In this document: positions 57,646 through 64,000 of the stretch, piece by piece
How the letters are laid out: each line of letters starts with the position of its first letter
Numbering within the stretch: position 1 is the first letter of the stretch
DNA from: Campylobacter aviculae
GTDB lineage: Bacteria; Campylobacterota; Campylobacteria; Campylobacterales; Campylobacteraceae
NCBI RefSeq assembly: GCF_005406215.1
Contig: NZ_NXMA01000001.1
Span: 113,419-177,418 of the forward strand
Direction: 5' to 3'
Length of the DNA: 64,000 nucleotides
The notes under the pieces: model-generated
Database searches by the model: none
Told to the model about the DNA's origin: nothing
Seen by the model: only the letters and a program-made list of their open reading frames with translations
Position numbers and translations under genes: made by a program

Positions 57646-58389
57646 ATGAAAGATAGAAGAGAATTTTTCGGTTCTATTTTTAAAGGCTTATGTCTTTGCA
57701 CGGCGGGAGGTTTTTTAGCCAATTTAGCTTTAAAAGCTAACGATAGCTATGCTTTACGCCCTCCCGGGGCCGAAGACCAAGAAAGATTTTTAAGTAAATG
57801 TATTCGTTGCGGACTTTGTGTTAAGGCTTGCCCTTGGGATACTTTAAAACTTGCTAGTTTGTTAGATAGTCCAAAAACGGGTACGCCTTTTTTTAAAGCT
57901 AGAGAAATTCCTTGTTATCTTTGCAAAGACATTCCTTGTATAAAGGAATGTCCAACAGATGCTTTAGATAAAAAACATTTAGAACAAGGTATAGAATCTT
58001 TAAAAATGGGTATTGCAGTGGTAGATTCTTCAACTTGTATTTCTTTTTGGGGATTACAGTGCGATGCTTGTCAAAGAGCTTGTCCTTTGATCGATAGGGC
58101 TTTAAAATTGGAATACAAAAGAAATGAAAGAACTGCTAAGCACGCTTTTTTAGTTCCTGTGGTAGATAATGAAGTATGTGTAGGTTGTGGAATTTGCGAA
58201 CTTGCCTGTGTTACTGAAGAACCTGCTATCCGCGTTTTACCACGTGAATATGTTTTAGGCAAGGCAAGTGCTCATTATGTAAAAGGTTGGGATAAAAATG
58301 ATGAGGATCGTATAAAACAAGCTGATACTTCTAAACATTTTAATGCTAAAAAGGCTCAAGATTATCTTAATAATGGAGATGATTTGTGA
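57646..58389 (+). CDS. napG: Nap ferredoxin-type protein NapG
   Basis: 247 residues with four 4Fe-4S Cys motifs and a twin-arginine signal (RREFFGSIFKG). It carries electrons from NapH to NapA/B. It overlaps napH by four bases (GTGA). Organisms like this have no NapC and rely on NapGH for menaquinol oxidation. Confidence 0.95.
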   Translation: MKDRREFFGSIFKGLCLCTAGGFLANLALKANDSYALRPPGAEDQERFLSKCIRCGLCVKACPWDTLKLASLLDSPKTGTPFFKAREIPCYLCKDIPCIKECPTDALDKKHLEQGIESLKMGIAVVDSSTCISFWGLQCDACQRACPLIDRALKLEYKRNERTAKHAFLVPVVDNEVCVGCGICELACVTEEPAIRVLPREYVLGKASAHYVKGWDKNDEDRIKQADTSKHFNAKKAQDYLNNGDDL

Positions 58390-59168
58390 AGTATTTACTT
58401 GCTAGACGTGTGATTCAAATAGGAATTTTATCTCTTTTTAGCTTTAAAGCTACAGATTTTATTTTAAAAGGAAATTTGAGTTCATCTAAGCTTTTTGATT
58501 TTATTCCTTTAAGTGATCCTTTTGCAGTATTACAAATTTTTTTATCTAGTTTTAGTATCGATTTGACAGCGTTTTTGGGTGCTTTGTTGGTTTTAATGCT
58601 TTATGGAGTGTTTTTGGGTAGAGTTTTTTGTGCATGGATTTGTCCTGTGAATATGATTACAGATTTTGCTGCTTTTATGCGCTCTAAATCAAATTTTAAA
58701 AATAGTAAATTTTTAATTTTAAATAAAAATTTACGTTATTATATTTTGTTTTTAGTTTTAGTCCTTTCTTTTGTGCTATCATTGCCTGTGTTTGAAAGTT
58801 TTTCTTATATAGGCATAATTCATAGAGGAATTATTTTTGGCACAGCTTCTTGGATTTTTGTAGCGTTTATAATTTTTTGTATAGATGCATTTTTAAGTCC
58901 TAGGGCGATTTGTTCTTATCTTTGCCCTTTAGGGGCTTTTTATGCTTTGATCTCTCGTTTTGCTTGGTTGAAAATCAAACACAATGTTCAAAATTGCACT
59001 AAGTGTTACCATTGTGTTTCAATTTGTCCTGAAAAGCAAGTTCTTTGGATGATAGGTAAAGAAAGTGCAAACGTAAATTCTGGAGAATGTATAAGATGTG
59101 GGCGTTGTATAGAAGTATGCAATGATAATGCTTTGGATTTTAATATATTTAATTTAAGGAAAAAATAA
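58386..59168 (+). CDS. napH: Nap quinol oxidase NapH
   Basis: 260 residues, about four membrane helices plus C-X3-CP motifs (CAWICPVN, CSYLCPLG) and two cytoplasmic 4Fe-4S sites (CTKCYHCVSICP, CIRCGRCIEVC). It oxidises menaquinol and passes electrons to NapG. GTG start. Confidence 0.95.
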   Translation: MKYLLARRVIQIGILSLFSFKATDFILKGNLSSSKLFDFIPLSDPFAVLQIFLSSFSIDLTAFLGALLVLMLYGVFLGRVFCAWICPVNMITDFAAFMRSKSNFKNSKFLILNKNLRYYILFLVLVLSFVLSLPVFESFSYIGIIHRGIIFGTASWIFVAFIIFCIDAFLSPRAICSYLCPLGAFYALISRFAWLKIKHNVQNCTKCYHCVSICPEKQVLWMIGKESANVNSGECIRCGRCIEVCNDNALDFNIFNLRKK

Positions 59169-59686
59169 TGAAAAAGAAAATAATTTCAGTTTCGGTTGTT
59201 GCAGTTTTTTTAGTCGCTTGTGGAATTAATAATAGCTCAAATTCTGATCAAATTGGGCTTAGAAAAGCAAGTTTGGAAAATGAGAATAAGGTTTTTTTAG
59301 TGGAGGCAAATTATACAAATTTGCAACCTGGCGAATCGCATCGTTTTGAACGATCATATGAAAATGCACCTCCTTTAATTCCACACGCTATTGAAGATAT
59401 GCTCCCTATTACAAAGGATAATAATACTTGTTTGAGTTGTCATGATAAAGCTATTGCTAAAGATGTAGGTGCCACTCCACTTCCGGCAAGTCATTATTAC
59501 GATTTTAGACGTAACAAAAATACAGGAAGTAATATTAGTGATGCTCGTTTTAACTGCACTCAATGCCATGTGCCACAAAGTGATGCCAAGCCTTTGATAG
59601 GAAATAGTTTTAAGCCTGAATTTAAGAATAATAAATTGAAAAATCATTCAAATCTTATTGATGTGATTAATGAAGGTGTAAAATAG
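59168..59686 (+). CDS. napB: Diheme cytochrome c subunit NapB
   Basis: 172 residues. Two CxxCH heme sites (CLSCH, CTQCH) with His ligands around ASHYYDFRRN. Transfers electrons to NapA. The N-terminus MKKKIISVSVVAVFLVAC reads as a lipoprotein signal with Cys18, unlike the cleaved soluble NapB of enterobacteria. Overlaps the napH stop by one base. Confidence 0.94.
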   Translation: MKKKIISVSVVAVFLVACGINNSSNSDQIGLRKASLENENKVFLVEANYTNLQPGESHRFERSYENAPPLIPHAIEDMLPITKDNNTCLSCHDKAIAKDVGATPLPASHYYDFRRNKNTGSNISDARFNCTQCHVPQSDAKPLIGNSFKPEFKNNKLKNHSNLIDVINEGVK

Positions 59687-59689
59687 ATA

Positions 59690-60610
59690 ATGAAAAAAAT
59701 ATTTTGTATTTTAAGTTTTTTTTGCCTTTTTTCTTATGCTTATGAGTTAAGGATAAATTCTAACATCACCACTTTAAAATTAGATGGACAGAACTTATAT
59801 ATAGGCACCGAAAAAGGCGAAGTATTAAAATACAATATCCAGGATAAAAGCTTAAAGAAGCTTTTATCTTTGCCAAAAATTAAAGATTATTACGGAGATA
59901 ATTTTGCTACAATTTATAGCATAGATTCAAGATATGATAAGCTTTTAATTCTTAGCGAGGGAGATTTTGGAAGTAAAAATTTAAGTTTTTATAATAAAAA
60001 ATTCACTATCAAAAAACTTCAAGAACAAAGTGTAAAAAAGATTTTTTTTATAGACGATAACACTTTTATTTTTATACTTTTAGATTCTGAAATTATTTTA
60101 GTTGATCGTAATTTAAAAAAATTAAAAGAATTTCAATTTTCACATTCTAGTTTAAGTGATGCTGTTTTAAATGAAGATAAAACTCAACTTGTTGCTGGTT
60201 TTGAAAGTGGGAAGGTTGAGCTTTTTGATTTGAAAAAATGGAAAATATTAAAAAATTATAATAAAATGCATAAAGATAATATCTATCAAGTCGATTTTAA
60301 AAAAAATATTATATTGAGTTGTGGAACAGACAGGCGCTTAGGTATAGTAAAAAATGATGAGCAATTTTTCTTACAAAAAGATTTTTTGATATATACTTGT
60401 GCTTTAAGTCCTAGTGGTAAATTTGCAATCTATAGTGATAATGAAGCCGAAATTAGTGAAATTTTCAATATAAATAATTTTAATACTATAGCTAAATTTC
60501 ATAATATGGGTGTAATGGGCGAATTTATTATTTTTATTAACGAAAATGAATTTATAATTTCTGGTTTTGGCAATAAAATATTATTTAGGAAAGTTAATGA
60601 ATCTCTCTAG
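59690..60610 (+). CDS. napL: Epsilonproteobacterial Nap accessory protein NapL
   Basis: 306 residues, signal peptide (IFCILSFFCLFSYA) and a WD40-like beta-propeller pattern (repeats such as LVAGFESGKVELFDLKKWK). Periplasmic; in Campylobacter and Wolinella it is needed for full NapA activity, with role uncertain. Confidence 0.9.
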   Translation: MKKIFCILSFFCLFSYAYELRINSNITTLKLDGQNLYIGTEKGEVLKYNIQDKSLKKLLSLPKIKDYYGDNFATIYSIDSRYDKLLILSEGDFGSKNLSFYNKKFTIKKLQEQSVKKIFFIDDNTFIFILLDSEIILVDRNLKKLKEFQFSHSSLSDAVLNEDKTQLVAGFESGKVELFDLKKWKILKNYNKMHKDNIYQVDFKKNIILSCGTDRRLGIVKNDEQFFLQKDFLIYTCALSPSGKFAIYSDNEAEISEIFNINNFNTIAKFHNMGVMGEFIIFINENEFIISGFGNKILFRKVNESL

Positions 60611-60932
60611 CGTTTTAATTATGGCAAAAAAAGAAGAAATATCTCATTTAAAAGAAGAAATATCGAAAATTCCATTTTGCTCGGTAGAACTTTGTGAGAA
60701 TGAAAAAATAGTTGTTGTAATTGAGAGTCAAAATTTAGAAGAAGAATTAAATTCTTATAAGATGTTAGAGCAATTACCAAATATTATCAGTATCAATATG
60801 GTTTTTTCGTATCAAGATTTAGATGAAGATATACAAAAAGCCGTTGATAGTGGAGCCATACAAACTATAGAAAAAAACGAAAATGCTGAAAATATAAAAT
60901 ATTATGGTAGTATTTTTAATAAATTTTCATGA
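60597..60932 (+). CDS. napD: NapD, NapA-specific signal-peptide chaperone
   Basis: 111 residues. Ferredoxin-like fold, binds the twin-arginine signal of NapA before export. I start at MNLSSVLIMAKK, preceded by TAGGAAAG, inside the last bases of napL; the longer frame adds ten unlikely codons. Confidence 0.88.
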   Translation: MNLSSVLIMAKKEEISHLKEEISKIPFCSVELCENEKIVVVIESQNLEEELNSYKMLEQLPNIISINMVFSYQDLDEDIQKAVDSGAIQTIEKNENAENIKYYGSIFNKFS

Positions 60933-60941
60933 GGACAAAAA

Positions 60942-61121
60942 ATGATTTTCTTAATTCCTTTATTGTTAATCGTAGCTGTGCTTTTTGGAATTGATTATTT
61001 ATATTTTGGTGATGAAAATAGCAAGGCAAAAGCAAAACAAGAATTAAAACAAGAATTCAATTCGAGCTCAGAGCAAGAAAAGAAAAAATATTTAGAACAA
61101 CTTTTTAAATCTAAATCATAA
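60942..61121 (+). CDS. Small hydrophobic protein at the end of the nap cluster
   Basis: 59 residues: MIFLIPLLLIVAVLFGIDYLY is one membrane helix, followed by a charged tail rich in Lys and Glu. GAGGA lies before the ATG. C. jejuni has the same protein after napD (Cj0786, from memory). Probably a small membrane subunit or anchor; function unknown. Confidence 0.8.
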   Translation: MIFLIPLLLIVAVLFGIDYLYFGDENSKAKAKQELKQEFNSSSEQEKKKYLEQLFKSKS

Positions 61122-61131
61122 ATTTACAATC

Positions 61132-61710
61132 ATGGATTATTTATTTTTTATTTTTACTTTTGCTTGTGTTTCTTTGTTGCCTGGACTTTGTATGAATTTA
61201 GCTTTTTCATTAGGGCTTTCTTTAGGATATAAAAATGCTTTATGGATGATGATTGGGGAGTTATTTGGTCTAGGAATTATTGTAATTTGTTGTGCTTTTG
61301 GAGCAAATATTCTTGCACAATATGAATTATTGTTTAAAATTTTTAAAATCTGCGGAGCTTTATATCTTTTTTATATAGCTTTTATTTTATTTCGAACTCA
61401 CTGTCAGGTTAGTGAAAAAAAGATCACAAAAAAGGAGAAGTGTTCATTAATATTGCAAGGATTTATAACATCTATTACAAATCCTAAAACTTGGATTTTT
61501 ATCCTTTCCATTTTACCTTCTTTTTTGAAATTTCATACAAATTTATTTATTTTAACTAGCATCATTTTATTGATAGAATTTTGCTCATTAAGTCTATATG
61601 CTTTAGGTGGAAGTTTTTTTAAAATTTTTATGAATAAACATCTAAACAAACTCAATAAATTAAGTGCTTTATGTATTGTTGTTTTAGGCATTAGCATAAT
61701 ACTTAGTTAA
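61132..61710 (+). CDS. LysE/RhtB-family amino acid exporter
   Basis: 192 residues, six helices, with the family N-terminus LLPGLCMNLAFSLGLSLGYKNALWMMIGELFG. Exports amino acids or related compounds. It lacks a clear ribosome site, unlike its neighbours, and starts 10 bases after the small hydrophobic gene. It may have been added to this locus; the substrate is unknown. Confidence 0.8.
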   Translation: MDYLFFIFTFACVSLLPGLCMNLAFSLGLSLGYKNALWMMIGELFGLGIIVICCAFGANILAQYELLFKIFKICGALYLFYIAFILFRTHCQVSEKKITKKEKCSLILQGFITSITNPKTWIFILSILPSFLKFHTNLFILTSIILLIEFCSLSLYALGGSFFKIFMNKHLNKLNKLSALCIVVLGISIILS

Positions 61711-61733
61711 AGATAGGTTAAAATGCTTTTTGC

Positions 61734-61739
61734 TAAAAT
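61734..61739 (+). promoter_or_regulatory. -10 box before the small TPR-like gene
   Basis: TTTTTGCTAAAAT, an extended -10 of the same form as before lepA. It lies downstream of the in-frame TTG at 61730 and so supports the ATG at 61763 as start. Confidence 0.55.
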
Positions 61740-61762
61740 TAAAAAAAATAATAAGGACGATG

Positions 61763-62008
61763 ATGAAAAATACGATTACTGAAGCTTCTATATATGAGGC
61801 ACAAGGGCTTAAAAATGAAGCATTGGAAATCTATAAGAATATTTTAAAAGAGGATCCTAGTAATCAAACTGCAATCAATGCCGTGCGTCGCCTTAGTGGA
61901 TTAAAATCTAAACATAAGGATTTAAACACTCAAATGCTTGATTTTTTTATCAATATGAAAAGTGATGAAGAAGTTAATGAATTTAAAAGATGGTTGGTGA
62001 AAATATGA
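61763..62008 (+). CDS. Small tetratricopeptide-like protein, unknown
   Basis: 81 residues. EASIYEAQGLKNEALEIYKNILKEDPSNQTAINAVRRL (in parts) is one TPR-type helix pair. AAGGA lies five bases before the chosen ATG. Coupled to the next gene through an ATGA overlap. Confidence 0.75.
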   Translation: MKNTITEASIYEAQGLKNEALEIYKNILKEDPSNQTAINAVRRLSGLKSKHKDLNTQMLDFFINMKSDEEVNEFKRWLVKI

Positions 62009-62460
62009 ACTTAGAAGATTTAGCAAAAAAAACTATCAGTGAAGTTAGCTCTATTATGGAAGAGCAAAGAAGGCAAAGTGAAATTTTAAAAGAGCAAGAG
62101 AAAAATACTCAACAAAATCAGGAGCTTAAAGAAGATAACGAAATAATTATTGAAGAAACGTCTAGTAATTTAGAAGATAAAATTTCTATGGTAAAGCTAG
62201 AGGAGCAGAGACTGCAAGATAATATTCAAATTATTGAAAATGAAACTATAGCGCAGCCAATTTTAGAAAATGAAACAATAGATACTAAATCTAATGCTTT
62301 TAATGAAGATATATTTTTAAAAAATCTCAAAGAGCGTATTTTAGTTCTTTTTGAAGGTTTAAATAGTGTAAAAAGAGAAGATTTGGATATGAGACTTAAT
62401 CTAGCTACTAATTTTTTAGAGTTTCTCCTTGCAAATATCGAAGATAAACTTAAAAAATAA
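62005..62460 (+). CDS. Charged coiled-coil protein with conserved C-terminus, unknown
   Basis: 151 residues, mainly helical and acidic (KEQEKNTQQNQELKEDNEIIIEE in parts), ending in a helical hydrophobic segment (NLATNFLEFLLANIEDKLKK). Co-translated with the preceding gene. Its last 32 bases overlap cca. I see no enzymatic motif. Confidence 0.75.
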   Translation: MNLEDLAKKTISEVSSIMEEQRRQSEILKEQEKNTQQNQELKEDNEIIIEETSSNLEDKISMVKLEEQRLQDNIQIIENETIAQPILENETIDTKSNAFNEDIFLKNLKERILVLFEGLNSVKREDLDMRLNLATNFLEFLLANIEDKLKK

Positions 62461-63550
62461 TCCCAATTTAACTTTTATTGCAAATTTTTTAAAACCTTAT
62501 ACCCAAAGGGCTTATTTAGTAGGCGGTAGCGTTAGAGATATGCTTTTGGGTTTAGAGCTTTTTGATTATGATATTGAAATTTACGATATTAACATTAAAG
62601 ATTTTGATAGCGTTATGCAAAAATTAGGTGCAAAAGGATTTGGAAAAAACTTTTTTGTGTATAAATTCCGTAATTTCGATATGGCACTCGCTAGAACAGA
62701 AAATAAAATATCCTATGGTCATAAGGGTTTTGAGGTAAAAATTTGTAACGATGAAAAATTAGGTGCAAAAAGGCGTGACTTTACCATAAATGCTCTGATG
62801 ATCAATATTTTTAGCGGAGAATTTTTAGATTTTTATAATGGCTTACAAGATTTAAAACAAGGAATTTTAAGACACATTAACGATCAAAGTTTTCAAGAAG
62901 ATAGCTTGAGAATTTTAAGGGCCATTGTTTTTGCTTCAAGATTTAATTTTAAAATAGCCGATGAAACTTTAAATTTGATGCGAAATATGGATATAAAAGA
63001 TTTAAGTCAAGATAGAATCAACGCAGAATTATATAAATTTTTTCAAACTTCTTATTTAAATTTAGGCTATAAATATTTGCAAGAACTTGATTTAGAAAAA
63101 GAAATTTTTGGTTTTAAGGGTGATTTTGAAAGCTTAGAATTTCAAAATTTACTTAAAGAAGCTAGAAAGATCATTAAAGATGAGGCTTTGTTTTTATATT
63201 TGTATCTAAATTTTTTTAAGTTGAATAAAGAAGTATTTTTTAAAAAAACTAGGTTAAAAAAAGAGTATTTAAAAAAAGCAAATCAAGCTTTTTATTTGAA
63301 TGATATAGATGATTTTGAATTAGCAAAGATCGCTTTTGATATGCCTTTAAAAGAATGGCTAGGTCTTTGGGATGAAAAAAGGGTAGAGCAGGCTAAAAAA
63401 CTTAAACTTTATGAAAATAAATTTGAGAGTAAAATTGTCACACAAGATCTTATAGACGCTGGATTTTTTGGAAAAGCACTGGGTGAAAAACTTCAGGAAT
63501 TAAAAGAAAATGAGCTTAAAGAATATATTAAACTAAATAAAAATACTTAA
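62429..63550 (+). CDS. cca: CCA-adding enzyme / tRNA nucleotidyltransferase
   Basis: 373 residues, class II tRNA nucleotidyltransferase. Catalytic GG-motif YLVGGSVRDMLLG with DxD in YDIEIYD, the RRDFTINALM motif and the tRNA-binding helical domain are all present. TTG start overlapping the previous gene by 32 bases; alternatives downstream would cut into the fold. The tRNA at 24803 has its CCA encoded, so this enzyme mainly repairs. Confidence 0.9.
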   Translation: MQISKINLKNNPNLTFIANFLKPYTQRAYLVGGSVRDMLLGLELFDYDIEIYDINIKDFDSVMQKLGAKGFGKNFFVYKFRNFDMALARTENKISYGHKGFEVKICNDEKLGAKRRDFTINALMINIFSGEFLDFYNGLQDLKQGILRHINDQSFQEDSLRILRAIVFASRFNFKIADETLNLMRNMDIKDLSQDRINAELYKFFQTSYLNLGYKYLQELDLEKEIFGFKGDFESLEFQNLLKEARKIIKDEALFLYLYLNFFKLNKEVFFKKTRLKKEYLKKANQAFYLNDIDDFELAKIAFDMPLKEWLGLWDEKRVEQAKKLKLYENKFESKIVTQDLIDAGFFGKALGEKLQELKENELKEYIKLNKNT

Positions 63551-63698
63551 AATAAAACATTTTTTAGAAATTTTCAAAATAATGATAAAAATTCATAGTA
63601 AAAACTTTATTATTTTATAGTTATTTTAATTAATTTTTTTATGGTTTAAGTTTTTGAAATTTAAGAAAATATTTTTAAAAATAAAACAAAAATTGAAA
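63551..63698. other. AT-rich intergenic DNA, no gene seen
   Basis: About 150 bases after cca without an open frame, promoter box or repeat I can support. It contains only AT-rich runs. Confidence 0.6.
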
Positions 63699-63729
63699 AA
63701 TAGTTTTGGCTAATTTAACCAAAACTATT
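63699..63729. terminator. Hairpin with 11-bp perfect stem
   Basis: AATAGTTTTGG / CCAAAACTATT with a nine-base loop, placed about 150 bases after cca and just beyond the end of the minus-strand BspA remnant. It is likely a bidirectional terminator. Confidence 0.65.
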
Positions 63730-63733
63730 ATAT

Positions 63734-63841
63734 TTAATCCTCAATTCGAAATTTAAATGTGATAAGATTCCATAATCTAAGATCTTTTTTCAAGCTTTCA
63801 CAACCCTCAAACATATTTTCATAGTTGGCTATTTTGTTCAT
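63734..63841 (-). pseudogene. Remnant of a BspA-type (DUF285) leucine-rich-repeat surface protein
   Basis: A 35-codon minus-strand frame, MNKIANYENMFEGCESLKKD followed by LRLWN, then LITFKFRIED and a stop. The pattern N-M-F-x-G-C-x-S-L-x-x-D-L-x-x-W-N is the DUF285/BspA repeat. The open frame continues upstream for eight more codons (NNIKTYN) to a stop, so about one repeat remains of a large adhesin-like gene. No ribosome site of note. Family assignment by pattern only. Confidence 0.6.
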
Positions 63842-63881
63842 ATTGTAAGTTTTTATATTATTTTATAGACTATTTTAAATA

Positions 63882-64000
63882 TTGTTTGTCCTTAAAGATG
63901 AGATAAAAAAGAGCCAAAAAGGCAAAACCAACACAAGTGGTAAAACAACCTTTGTAAAAGGAACTTATACCATGCAAAATGCAAGAGATAAAGTAGATTT
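63882..64000 (+). other. Unrecognised open frame running off the right edge
   Basis: Open from about 63879 to the window end, encoding KGKTNTSGKTTFVKGTYTMQ followed by NARDKVDF. No clear ribosome site precedes the first TTG (63882), so it may be the broken 5' end of a gene, or coding DNA out of context. I do not recognise the family; it could be the partner of the decayed surface protein. Confidence 0.35.

Noticed and set aside
1..64000. CRISPR array, integrase, transposase, rRNA or replication origin
   Set aside because: No spaced repeat array, no transposase or integrase motif, and no rRNA found on reading; only one tRNA.

Overview
The window is an AT-rich (roughly 30% GC by eye), densely coded stretch of an epsilonproteobacterial chromosome. 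It is almost certainly a thermotolerant Campylobacter close to C. jejuni/C. coli. The basis is recognisable Campylobacter genes (mapA, ctsW, flgP-flgQ-flgR, livJ/livK, the ccsBA fusion, napAGHBLD) in Campylobacter order, TAtAAT/TAAAAT promoters with weak -35 boxes, and AAGGA ribosome sites. The proteins look homologous but not identical to the C. jejuni proteins I remember, so I do not name a species. Comparisons to C. jejuni NCTC 11168 gene order are from memory.

Layout. 1-1805: a FhuB-type fused iron-siderophore permease, cut by the left edge. 1831-4903: an accessory module of an AMP-forming ligase, an acyl carrier protein and a convergent DUF2920 ('617 family') gene that carries a G9 phase-variation tract on its catalytic motif. 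5012-14156: lepA, mapA, ctsW, gyrA, the flagellar genes flgP-flgQ-flgR (flgP behind a textbook sigma-54 promoter) and asd. 14166-24799: a YqhA-type membrane protein, a porin remnant, a small cytochrome c, the branched-chain amino acid ABC transporter livJKHMGF, the cytochrome c maturation fusion ccsBA and a small membrane protein. 24803-26813 (minus): tRNA-Arg, a CorA-like protein and tgt. 26847-33853: a TrkA-like protein, aroB, an MscS channel, mtaB and an FtsH-like ATPase whose zinc-protease motif is destroyed. 34019-38739: the heat-shock operon hrcA-grpE-dnaK with a near-consensus sigma-70 promoter and a CIRCE-like operator, then two small enzymes. 38776-51872 (minus): a long co-directional block, Cj0776c-like - valS - metN - metI - metQ - flgA - ubiX - coaD - tmk - hisS - speA - aspB. 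52004-63550: a UvrD-type helicase, tpx, the nap nitrate reductase operon, a LysE-family exporter, two small proteins and cca. 63551-64000: non-core DNA with a BspA/DUF285 repeat remnant and an unrecognised open frame at the edge.

How it works together. The window covers housekeeping (translation, DNA topology, heat shock, NAD/CoA/aromatic/aspartate metabolism), periplasmic electron transport (ccsBA makes the c-type cytochromes that NapB and the small cytochrome need), amino-acid uptake (Liv, Met) and flagellar assembly control (FlgR with sigma-54 acting on rod-hook genes; FlgP/FlgQ and FlgA building the motor). No wholly new multi-gene system is evident. The best leads are the phase-variable DUF2920/ligase/ACP module, the protease-dead FtsH paralogue, the livJ/livK gene-conversion tract, the sigma-54 site before flgP and the decayed surface-protein DNA at the right edge.
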